A stretch of 64,000 nt of DNA, from contig JACRQG010000025.1 of the NCBI GenBank assembly GCA_016222805.1, positions 62,001 to 126,000 on the forward strand, in the 5' to 3' direction. Shown piece by piece: positions 40,674 through 49,362 of this stretch. The position numbers were made by a program, and so were the translations under genes. Origin of the DNA: Verrucomicrobiota bacterium (GTDB lineage: Bacteria; Verrucomicrobiota; Verrucomicrobiia; Opitutales; Opitutaceae). Below the pieces are notes generated by a model. That model had not been told where the DNA came from. It ran no database searches and saw only the letters and a list, made by a program, of their open reading frames with translations. The number at the start of each line of letters is the position of its first letter. Position 1 is the first letter of the stretch.

Positions 40674-42854
40674 ATGAAAGTGAATACTTCTTCCCTCTTC
40701 CGTTGCGCCGGCTTCGTGGCTGGTTCGGCGATTCTCCTCACCGGCGTTTCCGCCCGGGCCGCCGCCGCGGCCGGCGACGCGATGCCGGAGTTCCAGAGCT
40801 ACATCAAGATCTCCGGCCAGGCCGCCGACATCAGCGGCAGCAAGGCCAGCCAGGCCGCCCGCACCCAGGAGCCCAAGAGTGGCGCCGGGATCGAGGAGCT
40901 CTATTACTCCAAGGAACTGTCCAAGACGACCAACATGGTCATCGAGGGCAAGGCCCTGTCGGGCGCCGAGGACTATCTCGCCAGCTACAAGATCACCAAG
41001 GCCGAGGTCGGCACGTTTGATGTCGGCTACAAACGCTTCCGGACGTTCTACGATGGTGTCGGCGGGTTTTTCCCGCTGAACAACGCGTGGTTCCCGCTGA
41101 AGACGCAGGAGCTGCACACCGACCGCGGCCAGTTCTGGGCCGAGGCGAAAATCACGCTGCCCAAGATGCCGGTCTTCACCCTGCGGTACACGAACGAACT
41201 CCGCAACGGGCGCAAGGACTCGACCATCTGGGGCGACACCAGCTTCACGGGGATCCCGAATAACGTCTCCCCGTTCTCCCCGGTCCGGAAGATCATTCCC
41301 GCCACCATCCAGCTCGGCGAGCGCCATGAGGAGATCGAAGCCTCGGTCAAGCACACCCTCGGCAACACCACCTACCAGCTCACGCTGCTCGGGGATCGCG
41401 TCAACAACCTCGATACGCGGTACATGACCCGCTTCCCCGGGGAGGCCCGCCTCTTCCCGGCCCCGGCCGCCACCGTTCTCGTGCCCGCGGCCAACATGAA
41501 CAGCCAGATCATCATGGAGCAAACCGACGGCATGGAGGCGACGATGAGTGTGCTCAACGCCTCCACCATCACCGTCCTGTCTCCGCGGCTGACGCTGCGC
41601 ACCGGACTGAGCTATTCGCTCCTGCACAGCGATTCGACCGGCGACCGGCCGATCTGGACTTCGACGCCGACCGCGGTCGTCGTCGTGATCGCCCCCAGCA
41701 ACAACAACCAGAACCTCCTCATCGGCTCCCGCCTCGAGGTCTGGACCGCGAAGGCCGGGGTGGATCTCAAGCCCACCAAGGACTTCTCCGCCACGGTGGC
41801 CGTCCGCGCTGAGGACAAGTACGTCTCCTCGGCCGGTTCGCTCACCAGTGTCGCCGCCGCCGTCAACACCGCCAATGGTGCGATTACCATCACGCCCACC
41901 AACCAGCTCAACTGGTCGCGGGTGAAGGAGCAATCCGCCACGCCCGTGGTCGAGGCGCGCTACACCGGGATTCCCGATCTCACGCTCTACGGCAACGGCA
42001 GCAAGCGGCTCCTCGATGGCGACGAGCGCTACTCCACTCCCTACAATCCGCTGACCGCGGTCAACGGCACCCTGGCCAACAATGATATCGGTGAGGATCA
42101 CGCCAATTGCGCCTTCGGCGCCAACTGGCGCCAGTCGAGCCGACTCACCTTCCGCAGCGAGGTGTTCCTGAAGGACCACGAGTTCCTGTCTGAAGGCTAC
42201 GCCACCCGGGTCGGCGATCACTTCATGCTGCGCACGAAATACTCCGGGCTGAAGTTCTCCGCCGTCGCCAAGCTGTCACCGGAAGTGACCTGCACCAGCC
42301 GGTATATCTACCAGACGGGTCGGGTCGATGTCACCGGCGTCCTTCCCGGCGCCGAGGAGTATGATTCGATGCACGCGAAGAACCACACGCTGAGCGAGAC
42401 GGTCGACTGGGCTCCCAGCCGCCAGTTCTACCTGCAGGGCAACGTGAACGTGGTGTTCAACGTGATCAGCACGGTCTATCCGCGCGCCGGGGTCGCCCCC
42501 GCGACCGCGACGGCGGTCGCCTGGGACGTCAACCAGGTGCTGCAGAACGCCAACAACAACTACATCACGGCGGGGCTGACCGCCGGCGCCGTCCTCTCCA
42601 AGGAGGACGACCTCAAGATCCAGTTCACCTACTACCGGGCGGACAACTCCGACGCCGCCCTCGCGCTTCGCACCCAGCCCTACGGCTCCGACCTCAAGGA
42701 GTACATGGTGACGGCCGGCCTGAAACATAAGTTCTCCGACAAGTGGATCGGCCACGCCAAGCTCGGCTATCTCGACAACAAGAACACCGCCACCGGCGGC
42801 CGCACCAGCTTCCGCGGCCCGCTCGGGTACGTGTCGATCGAGTACGGACTGTAA
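40674..42854 (+). CDS. MtrB/PioB-like outer-membrane beta-barrel, module 1
   Basis: A 726-residue protein with a signal peptide (cleavage near ARAAAAAG) and a body of alternating short polar and hydrophobic segments typical of a large barrel. Shared with module 2: GYKRFRTFYDG.GGFFP near residue 125, and the RNGRKDSTIWGD segment near 178. Length (MtrB about 700) and strict pairing with a DmsE/MtrA-like cytochrome identify it as the porin partner. It ends VSIEYGL, without the usual terminal Phe. It starts 17 bp after its cytochrome gene and is followed by two hairpins. Family assignment rests on context and architecture more than on a long motif. Confidence 0.82.
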   Translation: MKVNTSSLFRCAGFVAGSAILLTGVSARAAAAAGDAMPEFQSYIKISGQAADISGSKASQAARTQEPKSGAGIEELYYSKELSKTTNMVIEGKALSGAEDYLASYKITKAEVGTFDVGYKRFRTFYDGVGGFFPLNNAWFPLKTQELHTDRGQFWAEAKITLPKMPVFTLRYTNELRNGRKDSTIWGDTSFTGIPNNVSPFSPVRKIIPATIQLGERHEEIEASVKHTLGNTTYQLTLLGDRVNNLDTRYMTRFPGEARLFPAPAATVLVPAANMNSQIIMEQTDGMEATMSVLNASTITVLSPRLTLRTGLSYSLLHSDSTGDRPIWTSTPTAVVVVIAPSNNNQNLLIGSRLEVWTAKAGVDLKPTKDFSATVAVRAEDKYVSSAGSLTSVAAAVNTANGAITITPTNQLNWSRVKEQSATPVVEARYTGIPDLTLYGNGSKRLLDGDERYSTPYNPLTAVNGTLANNDIGEDHANCAFGANWRQSSRLTFRSEVFLKDHEFLSEGYATRVGDHFMLRTKYSGLKFSAVAKLSPEVTCTSRYIYQTGRVDVTGVLPGAEEYDSMHAKNHTLSETVDWAPSRQFYLQGNVNVVFNVISTVYPRAGVAPATATAVAWDVNQVLQNANNNYITAGLTAGAVLSKEDDLKIQFTYYRADNSDAALALRTQPYGSDLKEYMVTAGLKHKFSDKWIGHAKLGYLDNKNTATGGRTSFRGPLGYVSIEYGL

Positions 42855-42862
42855 GCACTGGG

Positions 42863-42921
42863 GACCAGCCCTGGCTGGTCGCTGAAAACGGCCGCGGCGC
42901 TCGCACGAGTGCCGCGGCCGT
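42863..42921 (+). terminator. Tandem hairpins after module 1
   Basis: A first hairpin (GACCAGCC with GGCTGGTC, 42863-42880) is followed by a perfect 11-bp stem ACGGCCGCGGC / GCCGCGGCCGT (42888-42921). The GGCCGCGG core is shared with the terminators after the other modules, but the T tract is weak, so some readthrough is likely. Confidence 0.65.
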
Positions 42922-43221
42922 TCCGTTCCCGCCCAGCGGGAGGATTGGCCGGGCGCTCCACTTTCTGCCCCATTCCGGCAGCGCCGATGGCGGCGGCGGG
43001 GAGCGACAAAACCTCCTCCGCGCACCGCTGGATAGCGGCGCGAAATGACAGGATTTCCGGAAAGACGGCCGTGCGACCAGGCACCGCAAAATCTGCCAAG
43101 TCCCGCGCCGGTCTTGCCAATGGATGCGCAGTCAAGACCACCCCGGTTCGGCTAAACAATAGGCCGGTTATTAGTGACCCAAAACTTCTGCTATTAGCAA
43201 CGTTAGGAACCCTGATTCACC
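42922..43221. other. Intergenic region between modules 1 and 2
   Basis: Holds the operator/promoter of module 2 (43097-43157). The first 170 bp contain nothing that I can identify. Confidence 0.5.
43097..43157 (+). promoter_or_regulatory. Shared operator/promoter for porin-cytochrome module 2
   Basis: Direct repeats CAAGTCCCGCGC (43097-43108) and CAATGGATGCGC (43118-43129) are 21 bp apart. CTAAAC (43152-43157) follows TGCGCA by 21 bases. The hexamer ends 64 bases before ATG 43222. Confidence 0.65.
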
Positions 43222-43998
43222 ATGACACTGCGACCGAGACTGACTAAGAATGCGCTAGTATTCGGAGGAGTAGCCGCTTGGGGGTTACTCCTCATTTCGT
43301 GTGTGGCCGTAAACCGCACCCTCGTTGCTCCTCCCAGTATTCCCGGGGCCACCTTTGTCGGCAACAAGGCCTGCGCGGAGTGCCATGAGGAGACCACCAG
43401 CCATTTTGGCGGTTCTTCCCATGCTCGCCTGGCGATCGCCGATGCCAAGGTGGGTGAAACCGGCTGCGAAGCTTGCCACGGTCCCGGCAGCCTGCACGTC
43501 AAGGCCGGCGGCACCAAGAGCACCATCATCAATCCGCAGAAGTCTCCGGAATCGTGCTTCGAGTGCCATCTGGACAAGCGCGGCGAGTTCAGCCTGCCGT
43601 ACAGCCATGCGGTCATGTCGGGCAAGATGAGCTGCGGCGAGTGCCATGACCCGCACAAGGGTAAGGCCACCAAGGGCACCGGCGCCTCCCTGCAGACGCA
43701 GGCCGAAGCCTGCACCGAGTGCCACACCGCGCAAAAGGGTCCCTTCATCTTCAAGCACAACGCCATGAAGGAAGGCTGCACCTCCTGCCACCGTCCCCAC
43801 GGCTCGGTGAACCAGAAGATGCTCGCCGCCCCGGATTCGAATGTGTGCCTGCAATGCCATGCCACGGGCTCGAGCCCCGGCATGCTCTTCGCGGGTGGAC
43901 GCGACCACGCCGGCAATCCCGTCAACGGATCCTGCTGGGTCGCCGGCTGCCATGAGGCAGTCCACGGCTCCAACGTCAGCCATGCCCTGCGCTTCTAA
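43222..43998 (+). CDS. DmsE/MtrA-like octahaem lipoprotein cytochrome, module 2
   Basis: A 258-residue paralogue of 39829-40656, very similar in the N-terminal signal (MTLRPRLTKNALVFGG, lipobox ISC) and through the haem region. Haems: CAECH, CEACH, CFECH, CGECH, CTECH, CTSCH, CLQCH and the CX4CH site CWVAGCH. The first 90 coding bases are lower in GC and use rarer codons (for example CTA GTA TTC GGA) than the same stretch of the paralogues, which could affect early translation. It is followed after 19 bp by its own barrel gene. Confidence 0.9.
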   Translation: MTLRPRLTKNALVFGGVAAWGLLLISCVAVNRTLVAPPSIPGATFVGNKACAECHEETTSHFGGSSHARLAIADAKVGETGCEACHGPGSLHVKAGGTKSTIINPQKSPESCFECHLDKRGEFSLPYSHAVMSGKMSCGECHDPHKGKATKGTGASLQTQAEACTECHTAQKGPFIFKHNAMKEGCTSCHRPHGSVNQKMLAAPDSNVCLQCHATGSSPGMLFAGGRDHAGNPVNGSCWVAGCHEAVHGSNVSHALRF

Positions 43999-44017
43999 CC
44001 CGCCAACGGACACCCAA

Positions 44018-46231
44018 ATGAATTCACTCTCTTTTGCTCTCCGCACCGCTGGCCTGTCCGCCGGTCTGGCTTTCCTGTCCGTCTCCGTCGGCGCCGCTGA
44101 AACCGACGCCATGCCGACGTTTGACAGCAACTATATCACGTTCTCGGCCGGTGGCGCCGACCTCAACGGCAGCAAACCCGCCTACCAGGCCCGGACCCAG
44201 AGCGCCAAGAGCGGCGCCGCGGGTATCGAAGACATGCGCTTCGACTACGACCTGAAGGACAAGACCACGCTGACGGTCACCGGCCGCGCCCTCGCCGGCC
44301 AGGAGGACTACCTGCTCAACTTCAAGCTCTCGAAGGATCAGGTCGGATCGGTGGAGGTCGGGTATAAGACGTTCCGCACGTTTTACGACGGCGCGGGCGG
44401 CTTCTTCCCCATCGGCAACGTCTGGATGCCGCTCTTCAGCCGGGCGCTCTACGTCGACCGCGGCCAATTCAGCCTCAGCGGCACCATCGCGCTGCCGAAG
44501 GCACCGGTCTTCACGTTCAAGTACGCGCACAGCACGCGCGACGGGCGCAAGGACAGCACCAGCTGGGGTGACAGCAACCTGACCGGGATTCCGATTTATG
44601 CCGGTCCCGGCGCGGTGAATCCCATCGCCGCCATGCGGAAGCTGCTCCCGGCCTACGTCGACCTCGACGAGAAGAATGACACGTGGGAGATCAGCGCCCG
44701 CCACAAGGTGGGCAACACGACCGCCGTCGTCTCGCTGGGCGGCAACTCGATCAAGAACCTGAACGTGCGCGAAATGTACCAGAACATCGGCGAGCTCGCC
44801 GTGTTCCCGGCGCCGGTCTTCACCGCGCCGACGGTCAACAACGTCCGCGCCGGCAGCCCGCGCCGCACGACCATGACCCAGCGCCACGAGGAGGACGGCT
44901 ATCACGCGTCCGCCACGTTCGAGACCAAGGTGGACGAGAAGGTCACCGTTTTCGGCGGCCTCGTGTACCACACGGCCGACGTCGACATCGCGACCTCCCG
45001 CCAGCTCATCGCGACCATCGCCTCGGCGACCGGCGTGCGTGACTACGCCGGCGGCTTCACCAACACGGGCCCCACGGCCCGCGCCCCGTATCACCTGGTC
45101 GCGAAAGGCGACCTCGAATACACGGTGGTGACCGGCAACATCGGCGCCCGCTTTAACCCGAGCAAGGATGTCGCCATCGAGGCCGCCCTCCGCGGCGAGC
45201 GCTGGAAGGACTCCGGCAAGAACCTCGGTAACTACTCCTCGCAGGGAGTGACGCTCGCCACCGGCGCGGTCACGTCCTATGCCTCCCAAGGCCTGCACGG
45301 CGTCGAAAACGTCGAGAAGCCGTGGACGCCCACCCTGGACTTCCGCTACACCGGCATCAAAAACATGGCCCTCTACGCGAGCTGGGAGTACCGCACCGCG
45401 AAACAGGATGAGCACGTGCGTTACGAAGGCCTGAATGGTCAGACCAAGGCCAACGAGCTCGACATGATCGGAAAGAAGATCGACGAAACGCACTCCAATG
45501 CGACGATCGGCATGTCCGCCACCGTCAGCCCGCAGCTGACCCTCCGGGCCGAGGTCTTCACCAAGGATCACGAGAACGACTTCAACGGCTACGACGATGT
45601 CATCGGCCGCAACTACGTCCTGAACTACGACATCTACGGCGGCCGGCTCACCGCGGTGATCAAGCCGTCCAACCAGGTGAACCTCACGTCGCGCTACGTG
45701 CTCCAGCGGGGCAAGTCCACGATCTTCCACTCTGGGCTCACGACCACCGGCGTCCTCAACGGCTGGGTCGATGGCAACGACTCCACCCGTCACAGCTTCT
45801 CCGAAGGCATCACCTGGAGCGTCTCCAAGGCCGTCTACGTTCAGGCCAACGGCTCCGTGGTCTACGACCAGATGCAGACCATGTACCCGTGGATCAGCGG
45901 CATCGCGAAGCGCAACTTCCGCAATGCCGACAACAACTACGTCACGGGCGATGCCACCGTCGGCTTCTCGATCGACCGCAACACGACCGGGATGATCCAG
46001 GCCACCTACTACCGCGCCAACAACTTCGACGCCGATTATGCCGCCGTCGGCATGCCCCTCGGGGCCAGCGGCAAAGATTCGACCATCAGTCTCGGCGTGC
46101 GGTACAAGATCGACGACAAGACCCTGCTGAACGCCAAGGTGGGCTACTGTGACAGCGAGAACAGCACGCGCGGCGGCTTCGCCGACTTCAGCGGGCCCCT
46201 CGCCTATCTGTCCATCCAGCGCGCGTTCTAA
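44018..46231 (+). CDS. MtrB/PioB-like outer-membrane beta-barrel, module 2
   Basis: A 737-residue barrel protein with signal peptide (MNSLSFALRTAGLSAGLAFL, cleavage near VGAAET). It shares with module 1 the start of the mature protein (NGSKPAYQARTQ..KSGA), the GYKTFRTFYDGAGGFFP segment and RDGRKDSTSWGDSNLTG. The C-terminus SIQRAF ends in Phe as expected for assembly by the BAM machinery. The start 44018 was chosen for its signal peptide; an open frame continues upstream into the cytochrome gene. Modules 1 and 2 are clearly more alike than either is to module 3. Confidence 0.83.
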   Translation: MNSLSFALRTAGLSAGLAFLSVSVGAAETDAMPTFDSNYITFSAGGADLNGSKPAYQARTQSAKSGAAGIEDMRFDYDLKDKTTLTVTGRALAGQEDYLLNFKLSKDQVGSVEVGYKTFRTFYDGAGGFFPIGNVWMPLFSRALYVDRGQFSLSGTIALPKAPVFTFKYAHSTRDGRKDSTSWGDSNLTGIPIYAGPGAVNPIAAMRKLLPAYVDLDEKNDTWEISARHKVGNTTAVVSLGGNSIKNLNVREMYQNIGELAVFPAPVFTAPTVNNVRAGSPRRTTMTQRHEEDGYHASATFETKVDEKVTVFGGLVYHTADVDIATSRQLIATIASATGVRDYAGGFTNTGPTARAPYHLVAKGDLEYTVVTGNIGARFNPSKDVAIEAALRGERWKDSGKNLGNYSSQGVTLATGAVTSYASQGLHGVENVEKPWTPTLDFRYTGIKNMALYASWEYRTAKQDEHVRYEGLNGQTKANELDMIGKKIDETHSNATIGMSATVSPQLTLRAEVFTKDHENDFNGYDDVIGRNYVLNYDIYGGRLTAVIKPSNQVNLTSRYVLQRGKSTIFHSGLTTTGVLNGWVDGNDSTRHSFSEGITWSVSKAVYVQANGSVVYDQMQTMYPWISGIAKRNFRNADNNYVTGDATVGFSIDRNTTGMIQATYYRANNFDADYAAVGMPLGASGKDSTISLGVRYKIDDKTLLNAKVGYCDSENSTRGGFADFSGPLAYLSIQRAF

Positions 46232-46255
46232 GCTCGTCAGCTGCCAGCCAACTTC

Positions 46256-46317
46256 GACGCTCGATCGAGCGTCCTACCGGCCGCGGTGCATCTCATTGCA
46301 CCGCGGCCGTTCTTTTT
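46256..46317 (+). terminator. Tandem hairpins and T tract after module 2
   Basis: A perfect 18-bp palindrome GACGCTCGATCGAGCGTC (46256-46273) precedes a perfect 13-bp stem CGGCCGCGGTGCA / TGCACCGCGGCCG (46278-46309) with loop TCTCAT and the tract TTCTTTTT. Confidence 0.9.
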
Positions 46318-46364
46318 CCCCCGAAACCCGCCTTCCGCCCGGTTCCGCCGAGGACAAGATCTGA

Positions 46365-46425
46365 CAAGTCTTGCGCGGAACAACGCAAACCATGCGCAGC
46401 CTGCCCTGTTCATCTCGGGCATAAC
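46365..46425 (+). promoter_or_regulatory. Shared operator/promoter for porin-cytochrome module 3
   Basis: Direct repeats CAAGTCTTGCGC (46365-46376) and CAAACCATGCGC (46386-46397) are 21 bp apart. CATAAC (46420-46425) follows TGCGCA by 21 bases. The hexamer ends 59 bases before ATG 46485, the same distance as in module 1. Confidence 0.65.
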
Positions 46426-46484
46426 AAGGTCGATGGTTCAGCACCCCTTTCCCACGCTCTCCTAACTTAACCGCACCCTCAGCC

Positions 46485-47258
46485 ATGACCCTACGACCGC
46501 GCCTGACCAAGAACGCCCTGATCTTCGGCGGAACCGCCGCCTGGGGCCTTTTCCTCGTCTCCTGCGTGATGGTGAACCGCAACGTCATCATGCCGCCAAC
46601 CGTTCCCGGCGCGACCTTCGTCGGCTCCAAGGCCTGCGAAGAGTGCCACGCCGATGTCACCAAGGGCTTCGGCGGGGCGACCCACGCCAAGCTGATGACG
46701 CCGGGTGACGCCCAGAAGGAGATGGGCTGCGAATCCTGCCACGGCCCGGGCAGCGTGCACACCAAGAGCGGAGGCGGTGCCGGCACCATCGTCAATCCGC
46801 AGAAGAAGGCCGACACCTGCTACCAGTGCCATCTCGAGAAGCGCGGCGAATTCAACCTTCCCTACGGCCACAAGCCCGGGGTCGTCGGCTGCTCCGAGTG
46901 CCATGATCCGCACAAGGGCGACGCCATCAAGGGCGGCGGGGTCCGCCTCGCCTCCGCCAATGAGACCTGCCTGAAGTGCCACGAGTCGCAACGCGGCCCC
47001 TATGTCTTCGAGCACGAGGCGCTCCGCGACAACTGCAGCGTCTGCCACAACCCGCACGGTTCGACGAACCCGAAGATGCTGAAGGCGCGCAACGCGACCC
47101 TCTGCCTGCAGTGCCACTACCAGCAGCAGACCGCCACCGGCCTCTACATCGGCGGCCGCGATCACCAGACCTACCTGCAGCAACGCGGCACGTGCTGGAG
47201 CGCGGGCTGCCACGAGGCCGTCCACGGATCGCACGTGAATTCGTCGCTCCGCTTCTAA
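46485..47258 (+). CDS. DmsE/MtrA-like octahaem lipoprotein cytochrome, module 3
   Basis: A 257-residue paralogue with the same N-terminus (MTLRPRLTKNALIFGG) and lipobox (LFLVSC). Haems: CEECH, CESCH, CYQCH, CSECH, CLKCH, CSVCH, CLQCH and the CX4CH site CWSAGCHEAVHGSH. The segment between the third and fourth haems is shortened (YGHKPGVVG), and the last linker is YQQQTATGLYIGGRDH, similar in length to module 2. It is followed after 32 bp by the third barrel gene. Confidence 0.9.
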   Translation: MTLRPRLTKNALIFGGTAAWGLFLVSCVMVNRNVIMPPTVPGATFVGSKACEECHADVTKGFGGATHAKLMTPGDAQKEMGCESCHGPGSVHTKSGGGAGTIVNPQKKADTCYQCHLEKRGEFNLPYGHKPGVVGCSECHDPHKGDAIKGGGVRLASANETCLKCHESQRGPYVFEHEALRDNCSVCHNPHGSTNPKMLKARNATLCLQCHYQQQTATGLYIGGRDHQTYLQQRGTCWSAGCHEAVHGSHVNSSLRF

Positions 47259-47290
47259 CTCCACCCAGCAACCTTCAAGAATCTCCCGCC

Positions 47291-49330
47291 ATGCACAGCT
47301 CTCGTTTCAGCACCCTCTGGGCGGTCCTCCTCGCGCCAGCGACCCTGCTGGCCCAGCAATCCTCCTCGTCCGGCACCATCACGGTCGGCGGCGGTGGCTC
47401 CCTGCTCGACGGCGACCGGCCGTCGTTCCAGCAGGTCATGCAGCAGAAGAAGGACGGTTACGGCGGCATCGAGGAATTCAAGGTCACCAGTGAGGCCAAG
47501 GATTCCGTCTTCAAGTTCGAGGCCCGCCTCCTCCCGGGCAACGACGACTACCGCGTCGCCATCCGTTACGACAAGAACGACCGGTACTACGTCGATGCCG
47601 GCTACGAGCAGTTCCGCGTCTGGTCCGACGGTTCGGGCGGCGTCTTCCTGCCGATGAACGTCTCGTTCGTCATGTTCAACGAGGACCTCTCCCTCTCCCG
47701 GGCCAAGCTCTGGGCGGAGTTCGGTGCCTGGACCGCGGACAAGACCCTGTTCAAGTTCCGCTGGGAGCGCCGCACGCGCAACGGCACCAAGAGCTCGACC
47801 CATTGGGCCGACTCGAACCTCGTGGGCACCTTCGGCACCCGCAGCATCGTGCCGACCTTTTACGACGTCGACGACCAGACCGACGATTTCTCGATCAGCG
47901 TGAGCAACACGTCGAAGGAGGACGTGAAGTGGGGCGCCACCCTTCGGTACACCGACACCAAGATCGATGACCGCCGCTACGAGCGCCGCCGGCCCTTCGA
48001 GACCGCCGACCGCATCGTGACGCACAAGGACGAATCGAAGAACGACATCTTCACCGCCCACGGCTTCTACGAGAAGAAGGTCAGCGAGCAGCTGACCGTG
48101 ACCGCCGGCGCCCTGCGCACGACCCTCGACGGCGTGATCGAGGGCAGCCGCATCTACGGCCAGACCTACGACCCCGTCTACGACCCGGCCTACCTCCGCC
48201 GCCAGCAGCGCGACGAGGGCTACTACAACCTCGAGGGCACGTCCGAAATCAAGCAGACGATCCTCAACGCCAACGCCGTCTACCTGCCCGCCAAACACTG
48301 GTCGGTCCGCGGCAGCCTGCGCTTCGAAAACTCGCACCAGGAGACGATCGCCGAATTCGTCGAGACCAACATCGGCGCCGGCCCCGCCTTCGCGGCCATC
48401 CTCGAGGACGTCGAGGGCGAGCACAAGAAGTCGTGGGACGAATGGGGCGAGGGCCTGGAGGTCCGTTACACCGGCCAGCCCAACGTGGTCTACAGCGCCA
48501 AGGCCGAGTGGATCCAGGGCCAGGGCGACCACGAGGAGGAGCGGATGATTCACCACACCGGCCAGCTCACCGTCGACCGCGACCTCGAGTACAAGCGCAA
48601 CAGCCAGAAGTACTCCCTCGGTGCCAACTGGTACTTCCGGCCCGGCCTCACCCTCGCCGCCCAGTACTACTGGAAGGGCAACACCAACGACTACAACGCC
48701 CGCCGCGACAACACCTCGAACATTCTCACCTCGGGCGACCGCTACCCGGCCTTCATCACCGACCAGGACTTCGAGACCAATGACTTCAACGTGCGCCTCT
48801 CCTGGCGCCCCGTGACCGGTCTGAACCTGGTCTCCCGCTACGACTACCAGAAGGGCAAGATTATCTCCCAGGACGCCGGACTCGGCAAGGTGGACAGCGC
48901 CGAGATGAAGTCCCACATCCTCTCGCAGAGCGCCACCTGGAGCCCCGCGGGCAGCTACTACTTCACGGGCAACGTCAACGTGACCTACGACACCCTCACC
49001 ACCCCCACCCTGGCCTTCACGCAGAATCAGGATAACAACTACGTGAACGCCTCCCTTGGCGGCGGCTGGGTGGTCGGCAAGCAGGACGACCTGTACGCGG
49101 ACTACTCGTGGTTCCGGGCCAACAACTTCATCGACCGGTCCGCCACGCTGATTCCCTTCGGCCTCAGCCAGAAGACCCAGCAGGCCTCCCTCACCTGGGT
49201 CCGCCGGCAGAGCGAGAATCTCCTCTACACCGTCAAGTACGGGTATGTCACCAACCGCGATCAGACCTGGGCGGGTCTCAATGACTTCGACGCCCACGTG
49301 ATCTACGCCAAGGTGCAGTACAAGTTCTGA
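47291..49330 (+). CDS. MtrB/PioB-like outer-membrane beta-barrel, module 3 (divergent)
   Basis: A 679-residue barrel protein with signal peptide (MHSSRFSTLWAVLLAPATLL, cleavage near LAQQSS). It is the most divergent of the three: the mature N-terminus is glycine-rich (GTITVGGGGSLLDGD), while GYEQFRVWSDGSGGVF and RRTRNGTKSSTHWADSNLVG still align with the other two. It is rich in acidic and aromatic residues and ends AKVQYKF. The start was chosen for the signal peptide. The pairing with a closely conserved cytochrome but a changed barrel suggests a different outer-surface partner or substrate. Confidence 0.82.
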   Translation: MHSSRFSTLWAVLLAPATLLAQQSSSSGTITVGGGGSLLDGDRPSFQQVMQQKKDGYGGIEEFKVTSEAKDSVFKFEARLLPGNDDYRVAIRYDKNDRYYVDAGYEQFRVWSDGSGGVFLPMNVSFVMFNEDLSLSRAKLWAEFGAWTADKTLFKFRWERRTRNGTKSSTHWADSNLVGTFGTRSIVPTFYDVDDQTDDFSISVSNTSKEDVKWGATLRYTDTKIDDRRYERRRPFETADRIVTHKDESKNDIFTAHGFYEKKVSEQLTVTAGALRTTLDGVIEGSRIYGQTYDPVYDPAYLRRQQRDEGYYNLEGTSEIKQTILNANAVYLPAKHWSVRGSLRFENSHQETIAEFVETNIGAGPAFAAILEDVEGEHKKSWDEWGEGLEVRYTGQPNVVYSAKAEWIQGQGDHEEERMIHHTGQLTVDRDLEYKRNSQKYSLGANWYFRPGLTLAAQYYWKGNTNDYNARRDNTSNILTSGDRYPAFITDQDFETNDFNVRLSWRPVTGLNLVSRYDYQKGKIISQDAGLGKVDSAEMKSHILSQSATWSPAGSYYFTGNVNVTYDTLTTPTLAFTQNQDNNYVNASLGGGWVVGKQDDLYADYSWFRANNFIDRSATLIPFGLSQKTQQASLTWVRRQSENLLYTVKYGYVTNRDQTWAGLNDFDAHVIYAKVQYKF

Positions 49331-49362
49331 CGAGTCGGTTTCGTCAGTCCTCCATAGAACCA

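Noticed and set aside
39528-46425. Sigma-54 promoters upstream of the cytochrome genes
   Set aside because: No GG-N10-GC pair at -24/-12 is conserved among the seven sites; the conserved features are the 21-bp direct repeats and a -10-like hexamer.
39829-49330. Extracellular DMSO reductase (DmsEFAB) operon
   Set aside because: The DmsE and DmsF-type components are present, but no DmsA/DmsB molybdoenzyme or maturation chaperone is found anywhere in the window.
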